From Candidatus Caldarchaeum sp. (lineage in GTDB: Archaea > Thermoproteota > Nitrososphaeria_A > Caldarchaeales > Caldarchaeaceae), in the NCBI GenBank assembly GCA_025054515.1, contig JANWZT010000002.1, forward strand, positions 1 to 38,146: 38,146 bases of DNA, read 5' to 3'. The notes below the pieces were generated by a model. That model did no database searches. It was not told the origin of the DNA and worked only from the letters and a program-made list of their open reading frames with translations. This document shows, piece after piece, positions 14,929 to 22,773 of the stretch; positions within the stretch are counted from its first letter, which is position 1, and every line of letters begins with the position of its first letter. The translations under genes were made by a program, and so were the position numbers.

Positions 14929-16257
14929 CTATTCGAATCCCCTTGTTTTGAGGAGATGTCGCAGCTTTCTGTCTTTCAGCATTTTACGGGATGTCTGATA
15001 GCTTTTGAGGAGCTCTTTCACGTCCCTTTCGAGGACACCCGCTCCCCGCGAAATCCTTCTGATCCTCGAGCCATCGATTATGCCGGGTTCGGCCCTTTCC
15101 TCCGGAGTCATCGACTTGATAATGGCGGTCCATTTTTTTATCCGTTTTTCCGCTTCTTCCAGCTGTTCATCCGATAGGCCGTCGACCCCCGGCAGCGGCA
15201 GTTTTGAAAGGATTTTCCGGAGAGGCCCGAGTTTTGTGAGGCTGCTTACTTGGTTGACCATGTCTTCGAGGGTGAATTTGCCGGAAAGCATGGCCTTCAT
15301 TCTTTCTTCGTCGGTCGCCATTTCGGCGAGCTTGACTTTTTCGACGATGCTTTCGATGTCGGGCATTCCGAGGAGGGATGCGATGTACGCGGCGGGGTTG
15401 AAGGGCTGAAAATCTTCGACTGCTTCGCCGACTCCTATGAATTTTATCGCCGCGCCGGTTTCCGCGACGGCCGTCAAAGCTCCTCCGCCTTTCGCCGACG
15501 TGTCAAGCTTGGTTATGATTATCGAGCCGACGGGTGTGGCTTTGTGGAAGGCAGCCGCGTGTATTCCCGCCTGCTGGCCGATTGTTCCATCGATGACGAG
15601 GATGTTTTCGTCGGGCTTGAGGGTCTTCTCCAAGCTTTTCATCTCCTCCATAAGAGATTCCTGCTGGCGGTGTCGGCCGGCTGTGTCGATTATGACTACT
15701 TCTGTGTTTTGCTGTTTGAAGAACTGGAGGCCGTTTGCGGCTATTTTGACGGGGTCGTTGTTCGACGGTTCGCCGTAGACCGGTATCTGTCGTGGTTCAA
15801 GAAGTTGTTTCAGCTGTTGGAAGGCCGCGGGCCTGTAGGTGTCGGCGCAGACCACCCCGACCTTGTATCCTTCGACTTTGAGATAGTTGGCCAGCTTTGC
15901 GGCCGTGGTCGTTTTTCCGGTTCCCTGTATGCCGAGGAGCATTATAACGTAGGGTTTCTTCCCCGCCGTCGAAAATTTGGCCGGTTTTTCGCCGAGCAGG
16001 GCCGTCAGCTCTTCGTAGACGATTTTTGCGATGTTGTCTTTTCTGCTGACGCCGGGCGGAAGTTTTTCGCTGAAAGCCCTTTGACGAATCCGCTCCGAAA
16101 GCTTCTGAACCAGCTCCACCTTGACATCAGCCATCAAAAGCGACCGCTGAATCCCCCTTACAAGCTCCTCCACCGCGGCCTTGTCCGCCGAAGGCGCAGA
16201 AAGAAATCTGCTAAAAACATCTTTCAAAGTCCTGCCCAGCGAAGAAACCCCCGACAT
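14929..16257 (-). CDS. srp54: Signal recognition particle 54 kDa protein
   Basis: GTPase that binds signal sequences on ribosomes and the 7S RNA and delivers them to FtsY at the membrane. The protein has 442 residues. The N domain is residues 1-95; the G domain carries G1 (GIQGTGKTTTAAK, 109-121), DTYRPAAFQQL, DTAGRH and TKLD; the methionine-bearing M domain begins near 300 (ATDEERMKAMLSGKFTLEDM, GSRIRRISRGAG). It is the first gene of the run with pus10, rpl21e, rpoF and DUF655. The start is ATG at 16257, with AAGGTG just before it and an A/T box (GATTAAAATAATC on the minus strand, about 16282-16294) about 30 bases upstream. No 7S RNA is seen in the window. Confidence 0.95.
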   Translation of the reverse strand: MSGVSSLGRTLKDVFSRFLSAPSADKAAVEELVRGIQRSLLMADVKVELVQKLSERIRQRAFSEKLPPGVSRKDNIAKIVYEELTALLGEKPAKFSTAGKKPYVIMLLGIQGTGKTTTAAKLANYLKVEGYKVGVVCADTYRPAAFQQLKQLLEPRQIPVYGEPSNNDPVKIAANGLQFFKQQNTEVVIIDTAGRHRQQESLMEEMKSLEKTLKPDENILVIDGTIGQQAGIHAAAFHKATPVGSIIITKLDTSAKGGGALTAVAETGAAIKFIGVGEAVEDFQPFNPAAYIASLLGMPDIESIVEKVKLAEMATDEERMKAMLSGKFTLEDMVNQVSSLTKLGPLRKILSKLPLPGVDGLSDEQLEEAEKRIKKWTAIIKSMTPEERAEPGIIDGSRIRRISRGAGVLERDVKELLKSYQTSRKMLKDRKLRHLLKTRGFE

Positions 16258-16298
16258 TACACCTTGCGTTAGAGAACGCCGGGATTATTTTAATCCTC

Positions 16299-16306
16299 AT
16301 TTAAAT
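16299..16306 (+). promoter_or_regulatory. TATA box of the epimerase gene
   Basis: ATTTAAAT centred 28-29 bases upstream of the GTG at 16331. It supports that start and a leaderless transcript, and lies in the divergent region with srp54. Confidence 0.55.
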
Positions 16307-16330
16307 AATGGCCCACTCAAAAATTGGGTC

Positions 16331-17248
16331 GTGAGGATACTGGTTACGGGTTCTCAGGGATTTTTGGGAAAACATTTGACCGAATATCTTGCGTCGCGGA
16401 ATTATGAAGTGGTTTCGGCGGACGTCGCCGACGGAGCCGATGCACGTTTGGATGTGACGGTTTTCCGCGATGTTTTGGACATGTTTGAAAATACACATTT
16501 GGACGCTGTTGTTCATCTCGCCGCTGTCGCCGACATTCCCGAAAGCATGAAAGACCCGTACAGATGTTTTTCGGTGAACGTTTACGGCACTTTGAATGTT
16601 TTGGAAGCCTCTCGTCGGAAAAAAATCGGCAGGGTCGTCGTCTTCTCATCCGCAAACTACTACGGCGCGCCGTCTAAAGTTCCCGTCTCCGAAGAAGATT
16701 CACCGGCCCCGAGAACACCCTACGACTATTCGAAAGTCGCCCTCGAAAACATCGTATGGAGCTACTGGAGAAACCACGGCATACCGGTGGTGGTTTTGAG
16801 GCCTTGGAAAGCTTTCGGCGAATACGAGCCGCCGAATAAAATGGTTCCAAGGTTTGTTCAAGCATGCCTTTCTAACCAGCCTATTCCGCTCTTTAACGGG
16901 GGCGCCGACGTAACCGACCCATACCATGTCGACAACCTCTGCGACGTCGTGGAACTTTGCTTAACCAAGGATGAAGCGGTGGGCGAAGCCTTCAACGTCG
17001 GCGCCGGCAATCCAGTTTCGGTACGCCAACTCGCCGAACTCATCAAAAAAATGACCAACTCCTCCAGCGAGTTACAGCTTCTTCCACCCCGAACACCCGC
17101 CGAAGCAACCCCGATGAAAAGCATACCATCTATAGCAAAACTCACCCAAAAACTCGGCTACAAACCCAAAACAACCCTTGAAGAAGGCCTCAAAAAAGTG
17201 ATAAACTTTTATCGCTCAAAACAGCAAACAAACAAGGAGGGCCGGTAG
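16331..17248 (+). CDS. NAD-dependent epimerase/dehydratase (UDP-glucose 4-epimerase-like)
   Basis: A short-chain dehydrogenase-type enzyme that alters nucleotide-sugars, probably for glycan or lipid glycosylation. The protein has 305 residues from the GTG at 16331. The NAD-binding motif is TGSQGFLGKHL at residues 6-16. Next come VVHLAAVAD, the catalytic Ser-Tyr-Lys set (SSANYYGAP, then TPYDYSKVALE), and FNVGAGNPVSVRQL near the end. A GTG start after the TATA box at 16299-16306 is preferred over an upstream in-frame start at 16181, which would run through the srp54 start region. The last codons and the TAG stop (17246-17248) lie within the tRNA-Ala gene. Confidence 0.87.
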   Translation: MRILVTGSQGFLGKHLTEYLASRNYEVVSADVADGADARLDVTVFRDVLDMFENTHLDAVVHLAAVADIPESMKDPYRCFSVNVYGTLNVLEASRRKKIGRVVVFSSANYYGAPSKVPVSEEDSPAPRTPYDYSKVALENIVWSYWRNHGIPVVVLRPWKAFGEYEPPNKMVPRFVQACLSNQPIPLFNGGADVTDPYHVDNLCDVVELCLTKDEAVGEAFNVGAGNPVSVRQLAELIKKMTNSSSELQLLPPRTPAEATPMKSIPSIAKLTQKLGYKPKTTLEEGLKKVINFYRSKQQTNKEGR

Positions 17249-17312
17249 ATCAGACTGGAAGATCGTCCGCCTCGCACGCGGAAGGTCCGGGGTTCAAATC
17301 CCCGCCGGTCCA
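17239..17312 (+). tRNA. tRNA-Ala (anticodon CGC)
   Basis: A 74-base cloverleaf: acceptor GGGCCGG with CCGGTCC, including a G3-U70 pair, the alanine identity element; D stem GATC/GATC; anticodon stem TCCGC/GCGGA with loop CTCGCAC giving anticodon CGC (codon GCG); T arm CGGGG-TTCAAAT-CCCCG; discriminator A. There is no intron and no encoded CCA. A CTTTTATC box at 17206-17213, inside the epimerase gene, lies about 29 bases before the 5' end. The first ten bases overlap the end of the epimerase coding region. Confidence 0.95.
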
Positions 17313-17314
17313 AC

Positions 17315-18679
17315 TCATTCTGAGAAACGTCTCAGATAAGCGTTGATCCCGGGTTTTCGTTTGAGGCTTTCCTCAGTCATCTTACGGACTTTCCCGTAAA
17401 TCTTGGATTCGAAAAATGGTCTGTCGAATGCTCCGAAGCACCAGCTTATTCCGAGGTAGCTGTTGGGGTCGACGCCGTCGAGGCCGTATCTATCATTTAG
17501 GTAGACAGCATATTCGAACGCGGTTCGCGGATGCTCCGTCCATTCGATGATCTTTTTGCACCAGTACATGCGCATGTAGTTGTGGATTTTGCCGGTTCGG
17601 ACGAGCTCTGTCTGGGCGGCATTCCAGTATCTGTCGTGGGTTCGGGCTTTCTCCAGCTCCTTCAAGCTGTAAACATATTCACGTCGGTCCCCAACATGTG
17701 CTTCGAGAGTCTGTTTAGCCCATTCAGGAAGGCCGTCAAAAGTACCAAAACCCGGGTTGTAGACCGCGGCGTTGCGGGCCAACTCCCTCCAAACCACGAG
17801 CTCGTTGACAAGACTTTGTACATTCACGTCATCGAACCTGTAAACCCTGAAGACTTCACGCAACATTTGGACCGGGGAAATCATCCCCCACCTCAGATAA
17901 GGGCTCAGCTCCGAAGATGCTTCGACACCCGGGTCCGAACGGTTTTCGGCGTAAATCTTCAGCCTCTCCCCAACAAACAGGCTTAGTCGACGGAAAGCCT
18001 CGTCCTCTCCGCCGACAAAATAGTCGACCGGCTCCACCGTCAAGTCAACCTCCAAGCCCTTGACATAATCTTCGACGGATTCTTCGTCCCAACTCGGTAT
18101 GTCCAGCGACAGCGAAGAAATTTCAAGCCTTATGGTAGGGATGTCTTCGAGGAATTTTTCTAAGTTCTTCATTATTTTCGGCCTTATGGTTCGTGCGTAG
18201 GGCTCGGCCTTCTGGGAAACGACTTCGACGGGGACGACCACATCTCCTTCGACCATCGCAACTTCGGCCTCCGAATTTTCCACGACCGCGTCGATGAATT
18301 TTCTCTGGTGATTGAGGTAAGGCTTGTCGACAACCACGTAGGAAGCTTCTTTCAGCAACGGCAAGAAATCGTAGTTTTTGCGGACCACAAGCTTGACATT
18401 CCTTTTCCCGAGAGCGTCTCTCATTTTCAGTATGTTTTCTAGCATGAACCGGAACCTTCTCAGGTTGGGATGTGGTTTTTTCTCGATAACCGGAAAGATG
18501 ACAATTGCGGGTTTCTTCTGCTGGTTGGCCTTGTGTAAGGTGTATTCGAGGGCGTGGTTGTGATGTGTTCGATGCGATGCGTACATCACGTAGGCCACAA
18601 AATCTCCACGGCCGTCATCCGAAACATCCTTGAGAACACGAACCCGCTCAGGCCTCATCCAGCCCGGTGCGGCAGGCAT
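17315..18679 (-). CDS. Class II CPD photolyase
   Basis: Repairs cyclobutane pyrimidine dimers using blue/UV-A light and FAD. The protein has 454 residues, the usual class II length. The N-terminal antenna/Rossmann half has DFVAYVMYASHRTHHNHALE and AIVIFPVIEKKPHPNLRRF. The FAD half includes SPYLRWGMISPVQM, ELVVWRELARNAAVYNP, and the class II hallmark GKIHNYMRMYWCKKIIEW with YLNDRYGLDGVDPNSYLG and ISWCFGAFDRPF near the C-terminus. The stop is three bases from the end of the convergent tRNA-Ala. The start is ATG at 18679, 27 bases from a minus-strand TATA box. It implies that this organism, or its recent ancestors, met sunlight. Confidence 0.92.
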   Translation of the reverse strand: MPAAPGWMRPERVRVLKDVSDDGRGDFVAYVMYASHRTHHNHALEYTLHKANQQKKPAIVIFPVIEKKPHPNLRRFRFMLENILKMRDALGKRNVKLVVRKNYDFLPLLKEASYVVVDKPYLNHQRKFIDAVVENSEAEVAMVEGDVVVPVEVVSQKAEPYARTIRPKIMKNLEKFLEDIPTIRLEISSLSLDIPSWDEESVEDYVKGLEVDLTVEPVDYFVGGEDEAFRRLSLFVGERLKIYAENRSDPGVEASSELSPYLRWGMISPVQMLREVFRVYRFDDVNVQSLVNELVVWRELARNAAVYNPGFGTFDGLPEWAKQTLEAHVGDRREYVYSLKELEKARTHDRYWNAAQTELVRTGKIHNYMRMYWCKKIIEWTEHPRTAFEYAVYLNDRYGLDGVDPNSYLGISWCFGAFDRPFFESKIYGKVRKMTEESLKRKPGINAYLRRFSE

Positions 18680-18701
18680 ATCACCGAAAAAAGAAGTCCG
18701 T

Positions 18702-18710
18702 CAAATAAAC
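18702..18710 (-). promoter_or_regulatory. TATA box of the photolyase gene
   Basis: Minus-strand GTTTATTTG centred 27 bases before the ATG at 18679, with no Shine-Dalgarno motif, predicting a leaderless mRNA. It lies between the photolyase and the tRNA-Glu gene. Confidence 0.55.
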
Positions 18711-18728
18711 GCTACTTAGCGACGTAGA

Positions 18729-18803
18729 TGCTCCGGCCGGGATTTGAACCCGGGTCTGCGGCTCGAGAGGCCGCCATACTTGACCGGACTATACTACCGG
18801 AGC
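18729..18803 (-). tRNA. tRNA-Glu (anticodon CTC)
   Basis: A 75-base cloverleaf on the minus strand: acceptor GCTCCGG with CCGGAGC, D arm after TA with the GG-containing loop, anticodon stem GCGGC/GCCGC with loop CTCTCGA giving CTC (codon GAG), T arm CCGGG-TTCAAAT-CCCGG, discriminator A. No intron and no encoded CCA. A minus-strand GTTAAAAG box at 18827-18834, inside the end of the acetyltransferase gene, lies about 27 bases before its 5' end. Confidence 0.93.
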
Positions 18804-18829
18804 CCATGAAATTGCCTGTTCAGCTGCTT

Positions 18830-19306
18830 TTAACTTTCGCGTGCGTAGGTGCTGACTATTCCCCGGAACCCAAGGCGGCTATAAAATTCCACTGCTATCT
18901 CGTTAAGCGCCGGAAATTCCGCCGTAATAATATCGACTCGTTCTTTTAGAAGCTTTATCACGTAGTCCAGCATCGCCGCGCCCAGCTTCTTCCGACGATA
19001 TTCGGGCAGGAGATAAAACTCGACGATGTTCCCCTCTATCTTGGGCTCGTAGAAAAGTCTCTCCACCACGTCGGCCTTGATGAAGCCCACAACCCTACCG
19101 CCGTCTTCAGCCACCACGACCACCGAATCCGGCGAATTCAAAGCCCGTTGAAAATATTCCCTCGATTTTTCGACGATGTCTTCCCTCAGCTTGAAAAGCG
19201 GGTCAAACTCCTCGTTCAGCCTCTTCAGCCTTATGTTTAGCTCGATGAGTCTATCGATGTCTTTTTCGCTTGCCTTTCGGTAAACTATTCCGTTCATTTC
19301 AATCAA
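18830..19306 (-). CDS. GNAT-family N-acetyltransferase
   Basis: A 158-residue acetyl-CoA-dependent acyltransferase. The acetyl-CoA loop is seen at about residues 92-112: VEFYLLPEYRRKKLGAAMLD, with RRKKLGAA in place of the usual R/Q-x-x-G-x-G/A. VVAEDGGRVVGFIKAD before it is the standard beta strand pair, and EFYSRLGFRGI near the end is the typical closing helix. The target (protein N-terminus, amine or antibiotic) is not predictable. It overlaps the malic enzyme gene end by eight bases (the start lies within it), so the two form an operon, though with no clear functional link. Confidence 0.85.
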   Translation of the reverse strand: MIEMNGIVYRKASEKDIDRLIELNIRLKRLNEEFDPLFKLREDIVEKSREYFQRALNSPDSVVVVAEDGGRVVGFIKADVVERLFYEPKIEGNIVEFYLLPEYRRKKLGAAMLDYVIKLLKERVDIITAEFPALNEIAVEFYSRLGFRGIVSTYARES

Positions 19307-20621
19307 CCTTTGGAAGCGGTTTTATAAACCGTTGCTCCATCAAGGACATCAATATCTTTCGAGACCGCTGGATGATTTTCTTAGCCCGCACGAACTCCTC
19401 GTCGTAATGAAGCGGGTTTCGTGCAACGTTTTCAACCCTCGCCTGCTCGGCGACAGCAGCCGCAACATAGATGTAAACTTCCCATTCGTCCATGGTGGGG
19501 ATTATGTGGTCTGCGTTGAGCTTGTCCTCGGTCACGTAGTTGGCTAAAGCCTCGGCAGCCTTCAACATCATAGTGTCTGTGATAGTGCGAGCTCTAACGT
19601 CGAGGGCTCCGCGGAACACTGAAGGGAAGACAAGGCTGTTGTTAACTTGATTTGGGAAATCACTACGGCCTGTTGCGACAACCGCTGCTCCAGCCTCCTT
19701 CGCCTCCCAAGGCCACATCTCCGGAACCGGATTAGCCAGCAGGAAGGTGATGGGTTTATCAGCCATTTTCGCCACCCATTCTTTCTTGATCTTTCCCGGG
19801 CCGGGAGACGAAGCCGCAATAAGCACGTCCGCGCCTTCCAAAGCGTTCTCGGGCCCGCCGGTTACCTTGGCTCGGTTGGTCTTGAGGGCGAGCTCGTATT
19901 TCCACGGGTTGTGCAGCATCAGCTCGTCAATATCATCCCTCTCCGAATGGAGGATGCCCTTACTGTCGATTAGGATTAGTTTAGACATGTCCACGCCGGC
20001 TTTTTCAAAAATTCTCGCTGTCGCGATGTTTGACGCACCAGCTCCGAAAAGCACGATCGAAACCTTGTTCAGTTTTTTATCGACTAGCTTCAGCGCGTTG
20101 TAAAGTCCCGCCAGCGTGGCGGCCGCGGTTCCGAGTTGGTCGTCGTGCCAAACTGGGATGGACATTTCGCTCCGCAGCCTGTCGAGAATATAGAAACATT
20201 GGGGTGAAGAAATGTCTTCCAAGTTGATGCCGCCCAGCCCCGGCTCGAGCGTTTTAACTACTTCCACGAATTTCTCAGGGTCTGAAACGTTTAAACAGAT
20301 GGGGAAAGCGTCAACTCCGCCGAGGAATTTGAAGATGAGCGATTTTCCCTCCATCACCGGCAACGCGGCCTCGGGCCCTATGTTGCCGAGGCCGAGCACT
20401 CTTGAACCGTTGGTGACGACGGCTATGGTGTTCCACCGCCACGTATAGTCAAAACTGAGTTCTTTGTTCATGCTTATTGCCTTTGAAACGGCGGCGACTC
20501 CGGGGGTATACCATATGGAGAAATCTTCCAAAGACCTTACGGGAATTTTCGGTACAATTTCGAGCTTACCGCCGTAGTAGGGTGCCGATTTTACGGCTAA
20601 TTCGCTGCTTTTCTCTTTCAC
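19299..20621 (-). CDS. NAD(P)-dependent malic enzyme
   Basis: Oxidatively decarboxylates malate to pyruvate, linking the citric acid cycle with pyruvate and supplying NAD(P)H. The protein has 440 residues, the size of the bacterial/archaeal short type without an added phosphotransacetylase domain. Signatures are WYTPGVAAVSKAI near the N-terminus, GLGNIGPEAALPVMEGK, the metal-site ED in INLEDISSPQCF, WHDDQLGTA, and a Rossmann motif FGAGASNIA at about 191-199. The start is GTG at 20621, with a minus-strand TTTATG box (20645-20652) 27 bases before it. The divergent gene is the ETF:quinone oxidoreductase; the two promoters share an 80-base region. Confidence 0.92.
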   Translation of the reverse strand: MKEKSSELAVKSAPYYGGKLEIVPKIPVRSLEDFSIWYTPGVAAVSKAISMNKELSFDYTWRWNTIAVVTNGSRVLGLGNIGPEAALPVMEGKSLIFKFLGGVDAFPICLNVSDPEKFVEVVKTLEPGLGGINLEDISSPQCFYILDRLRSEMSIPVWHDDQLGTAAATLAGLYNALKLVDKKLNKVSIVLFGAGASNIATARIFEKAGVDMSKLILIDSKGILHSERDDIDELMLHNPWKYELALKTNRAKVTGGPENALEGADVLIAASSPGPGKIKKEWVAKMADKPITFLLANPVPEMWPWEAKEAGAAVVATGRSDFPNQVNNSLVFPSVFRGALDVRARTITDTMMLKAAEALANYVTEDKLNADHIIPTMDEWEVYIYVAAAVAEQARVENVARNPLHYDEEFVRAKKIIQRSRKILMSLMEQRFIKPLPKVD

Positions 20622-20644
20622 GTTTCAGATACGTTAACCGAATT

Positions 20645-20679
20645 CATAAATCTTAATTAGGTTGGAAGAAGTATAAAAA
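20645..20679. promoter_or_regulatory. Divergent TATA boxes, malic enzyme and ETF:quinone oxidoreductase
   Basis: Minus-strand GATTTATG at 20645-20652 lies 27-28 bases before the malic enzyme GTG (20621). Plus-strand TATAAAAA at 20672-20679 lies 26-27 bases before the ATG at 20702. Both predict leaderless transcripts. Confidence 0.6.
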
Positions 20680-20701
20680 TGAGATACAGTAACTTATACC
20701 G

Positions 20702-22720
20702 ATGGAGCCTGTCCGCGAAACCTACGGGTTGATGCCGGAAGGAACCGATGTTTTGATGTATCTTGTGCTGATTCCTTTTGCGTTGGTTTTTGTTTACGGC
20801 GTTTTCTATAGATTGCGTACGATAGGTGTCAGGAGCTTCCGCGAGCTTGTTTCAAACATCGTCTCGGGGTTGCCGGAGATGGCTCGGTATGGCCTGCTCC
20901 AGAGGAAGGTTGTGGGCGAAAAGCTTGCGGGAGCGATGCATCTTTTGATTTATTCGGGGATGATTGCGTTGTTCATCGGAACCACGCTGGTCTTCATCGA
21001 CTACGACATTCTCCGTCTTCTGGGATTGAGGATGCTACGGGGTGATTTTTACCTGCTGTACGAATTTGTTCTCGACGTCATGGGCCTAGCCCTACTTGGT
21101 GGGCTGTCGCTGCTGTTCTACAGACGTTTCATAAAGCATGAGGAAAGGCTTCGCAACAGGACTGAATATGCGATGGTTCTCGCTGGCTTGCTTTTTATCG
21201 GTGTGTCCGGCTACGTCCTCGAAGGCGTGAGGCTTGCTTTGGAGCCGAGGCCTTGGGGAGACTGGAGCTTCGTCGGCCAAAGCCTTTCGAAGGCCGTCTT
21301 CTCCTCTTTTCCAGCGCCTTTTCTCACGACCTTCTACCAAGGGATGTGGTGGAGCCACGCCGTCGTGGCCTTCGCCATGGTCGCCCTGCTACCATATTCA
21401 TCCCTCGGCCACCTCTTCTCCACACTACTCAACATCGCGGTCAATGCTCCGAAGCAGCTCCCGCTTGGAAAGATGAACACGCCGTTCCGCATCGACGAAC
21501 TCGACCCAACCGCTGAAATCAAACTCGGCTTCCGCACCATAGCGGAACTGAGCTGGATGCAGAAACTCGGCCTCGACGCATGCACCGACTGCGGAAGATG
21601 CGAAGCCGCCTGCCCTGCATACGCCGCCGGAACACCGCTTTCGCCACGGGACATCGTTCAAAAGCTCAAAAAAGCAATTTGGTCGGAGAACGGCGGAGAC
21701 AGGGATGTCTTTGCCTCCGGCCTCATCGACGAAGAGGAGGTGTGGGCTTGCACCACCTGCTCCGCCTGCATAGAAGCCTGCCCAGTTCTGATAAGGCCGA
21801 TGGACTACATCGTCGAAATGCGGAGGGCCTTGACTTTAGAGGGAAAACTCGACAAAAGAAAAACCGCGATGCTCACCAACCTGTCGAGATACGGCAACCC
21901 ATACGGTTTCGACCCGTCGGAGAAACAGAAGTTCTTCCAGGAACTCGCGGCGATGGGGGCGAAAACTTTGGACGAAAACCCAGACGCCGAATACGTCTAC
22001 TGGGTTGGATGCGCCTCGATATACGATTCCCGCGGCAGGGAAATCGCCAAAAATTTGGTCAAAATATTGGTTAAGGCGAATCTCTCTTTTGCCGTTTTGG
22101 GAGACGGTGAAACCTGCACCGGAGACCCTGCACGACGGATAGGTGAAGAAGGTCGTTTCCAGGAACTGGCCCTCCAAAACGTCGAAACATTCAAAACCCG
22201 TGGAATCCGGAAAATCATCGTCAACTGCCCCCACTGCTTCAACACCTTCAAAAAAGAATACAGAGATTTCGGGCTTCAGCTCGAAGTACTGCATCACAGT
22301 CAAATCATCGGAGAGCTGCTCCGAACGGGCCGCATCAAACCAGTCCGACCTTTGGCTGAAAAAATAACACTTCACGACTCCTGCTACGTCGGAAGAATCA
22401 ACGATGAATTCGATGCTCCGAGGCTTGCAGTCAAGTCGGCGGCAAGGCCCGGCGGGTTCGTTGAAATGAGGAGAGTCGGGCGTAATAGTTTCTGCTGTGG
22501 AGCGGGTGGTAGCACTTACTGGTATGAGGTGAAGCGCCGGGACCGTGAAAGCGTCATCCGGCTCCGCGAAGCTCTCGATACTGGAGCGGATGTTCTGGCT
22601 TTAGAATGTCCGTTCTGTATGCAGATGTTCGCCGACGCGGCGCGGATAACTGGGGCGGAGCAGAAGCTGAAGCTCAAAGACATCGCGGAAATTGTGGCGG
22701 AATCGCTGGAGCCGAGCTGA
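20702..22720 (+). CDS. Membrane ETF:quinone oxidoreductase (NarI-like plus HdrD-like Fe-S protein)
   Basis: Predicted to pass electrons from electron-transfer flavoprotein to membrane quinone. The protein has 672 residues. Residues 1-245 have five or six membrane helices like the NarI/cytochrome b subunit, with candidate heme ligands H80, H219 and H237. A ferredoxin-like domain follows with two 4Fe-4S motifs: C294, C297, C300, C304 (CTDCGRCEAACP) and C350, C353, C356, C360 (CTTCSACIEACP). The C-terminal 270 residues carry two CCG domains (VNCPHCFNTF and SFCCGAGGS are the clear ends), as in HdrD/GlpC. This fusion next to etfBA is the arrangement known as EMO (ETF:menaquinone oxidoreductase). 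The leaderless ATG at 20702 fits the TATA box. The alternative is a lactate or glycolate oxidase Fe-S subunit, but the ETF neighbours argue against it. Confidence 0.85.
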   Translation: MEPVRETYGLMPEGTDVLMYLVLIPFALVFVYGVFYRLRTIGVRSFRELVSNIVSGLPEMARYGLLQRKVVGEKLAGAMHLLIYSGMIALFIGTTLVFIDYDILRLLGLRMLRGDFYLLYEFVLDVMGLALLGGLSLLFYRRFIKHEERLRNRTEYAMVLAGLLFIGVSGYVLEGVRLALEPRPWGDWSFVGQSLSKAVFSSFPAPFLTTFYQGMWWSHAVVAFAMVALLPYSSLGHLFSTLLNIAVNAPKQLPLGKMNTPFRIDELDPTAEIKLGFRTIAELSWMQKLGLDACTDCGRCEAACPAYAAGTPLSPRDIVQKLKKAIWSENGGDRDVFASGLIDEEEVWACTTCSACIEACPVLIRPMDYIVEMRRALTLEGKLDKRKTAMLTNLSRYGNPYGFDPSEKQKFFQELAAMGAKTLDENPDAEYVYWVGCASIYDSRGREIAKNLVKILVKANLSFAVLGDGETCTGDPARRIGEEGRFQELALQNVETFKTRGIRKIIVNCPHCFNTFKKEYRDFGLQLEVLHHSQIIGELLRTGRIKPVRPLAEKITLHDSCYVGRINDEFDAPRLAVKSAARPGGFVEMRRVGRNSFCCGAGGSTYWYEVKRRDRESVIRLREALDTGADVLALECPFCMQMFADAARITGAEQKLKLKDIAEIVAESLEPS

Positions 22721-22773
22721 AGCTGGCTATAGTATTTATGGGGGGTTACCAGTCCTGTTCCGAGGAATCTGTC

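Noticed and set aside
15250-16272. Open frame opposite SRP54
   Set aside because: SRP54 is certain on the minus strand; the plus frame has no domain or start context.
16181-16330. Longer epimerase start at 16181
   Set aside because: The extension overlaps the srp54 start region, has no family likeness, and the TATA box lies inside it.
18729-18803. Intron in tRNA-Glu or tRNA-Ala
   Set aside because: Both anticodon loops are seven bases with continuous stems.
22606-22773. Extended EtfB start
   Set aside because: It overlaps the ETF:quinone oxidoreductase in another frame; the family N-terminus begins at 22774.
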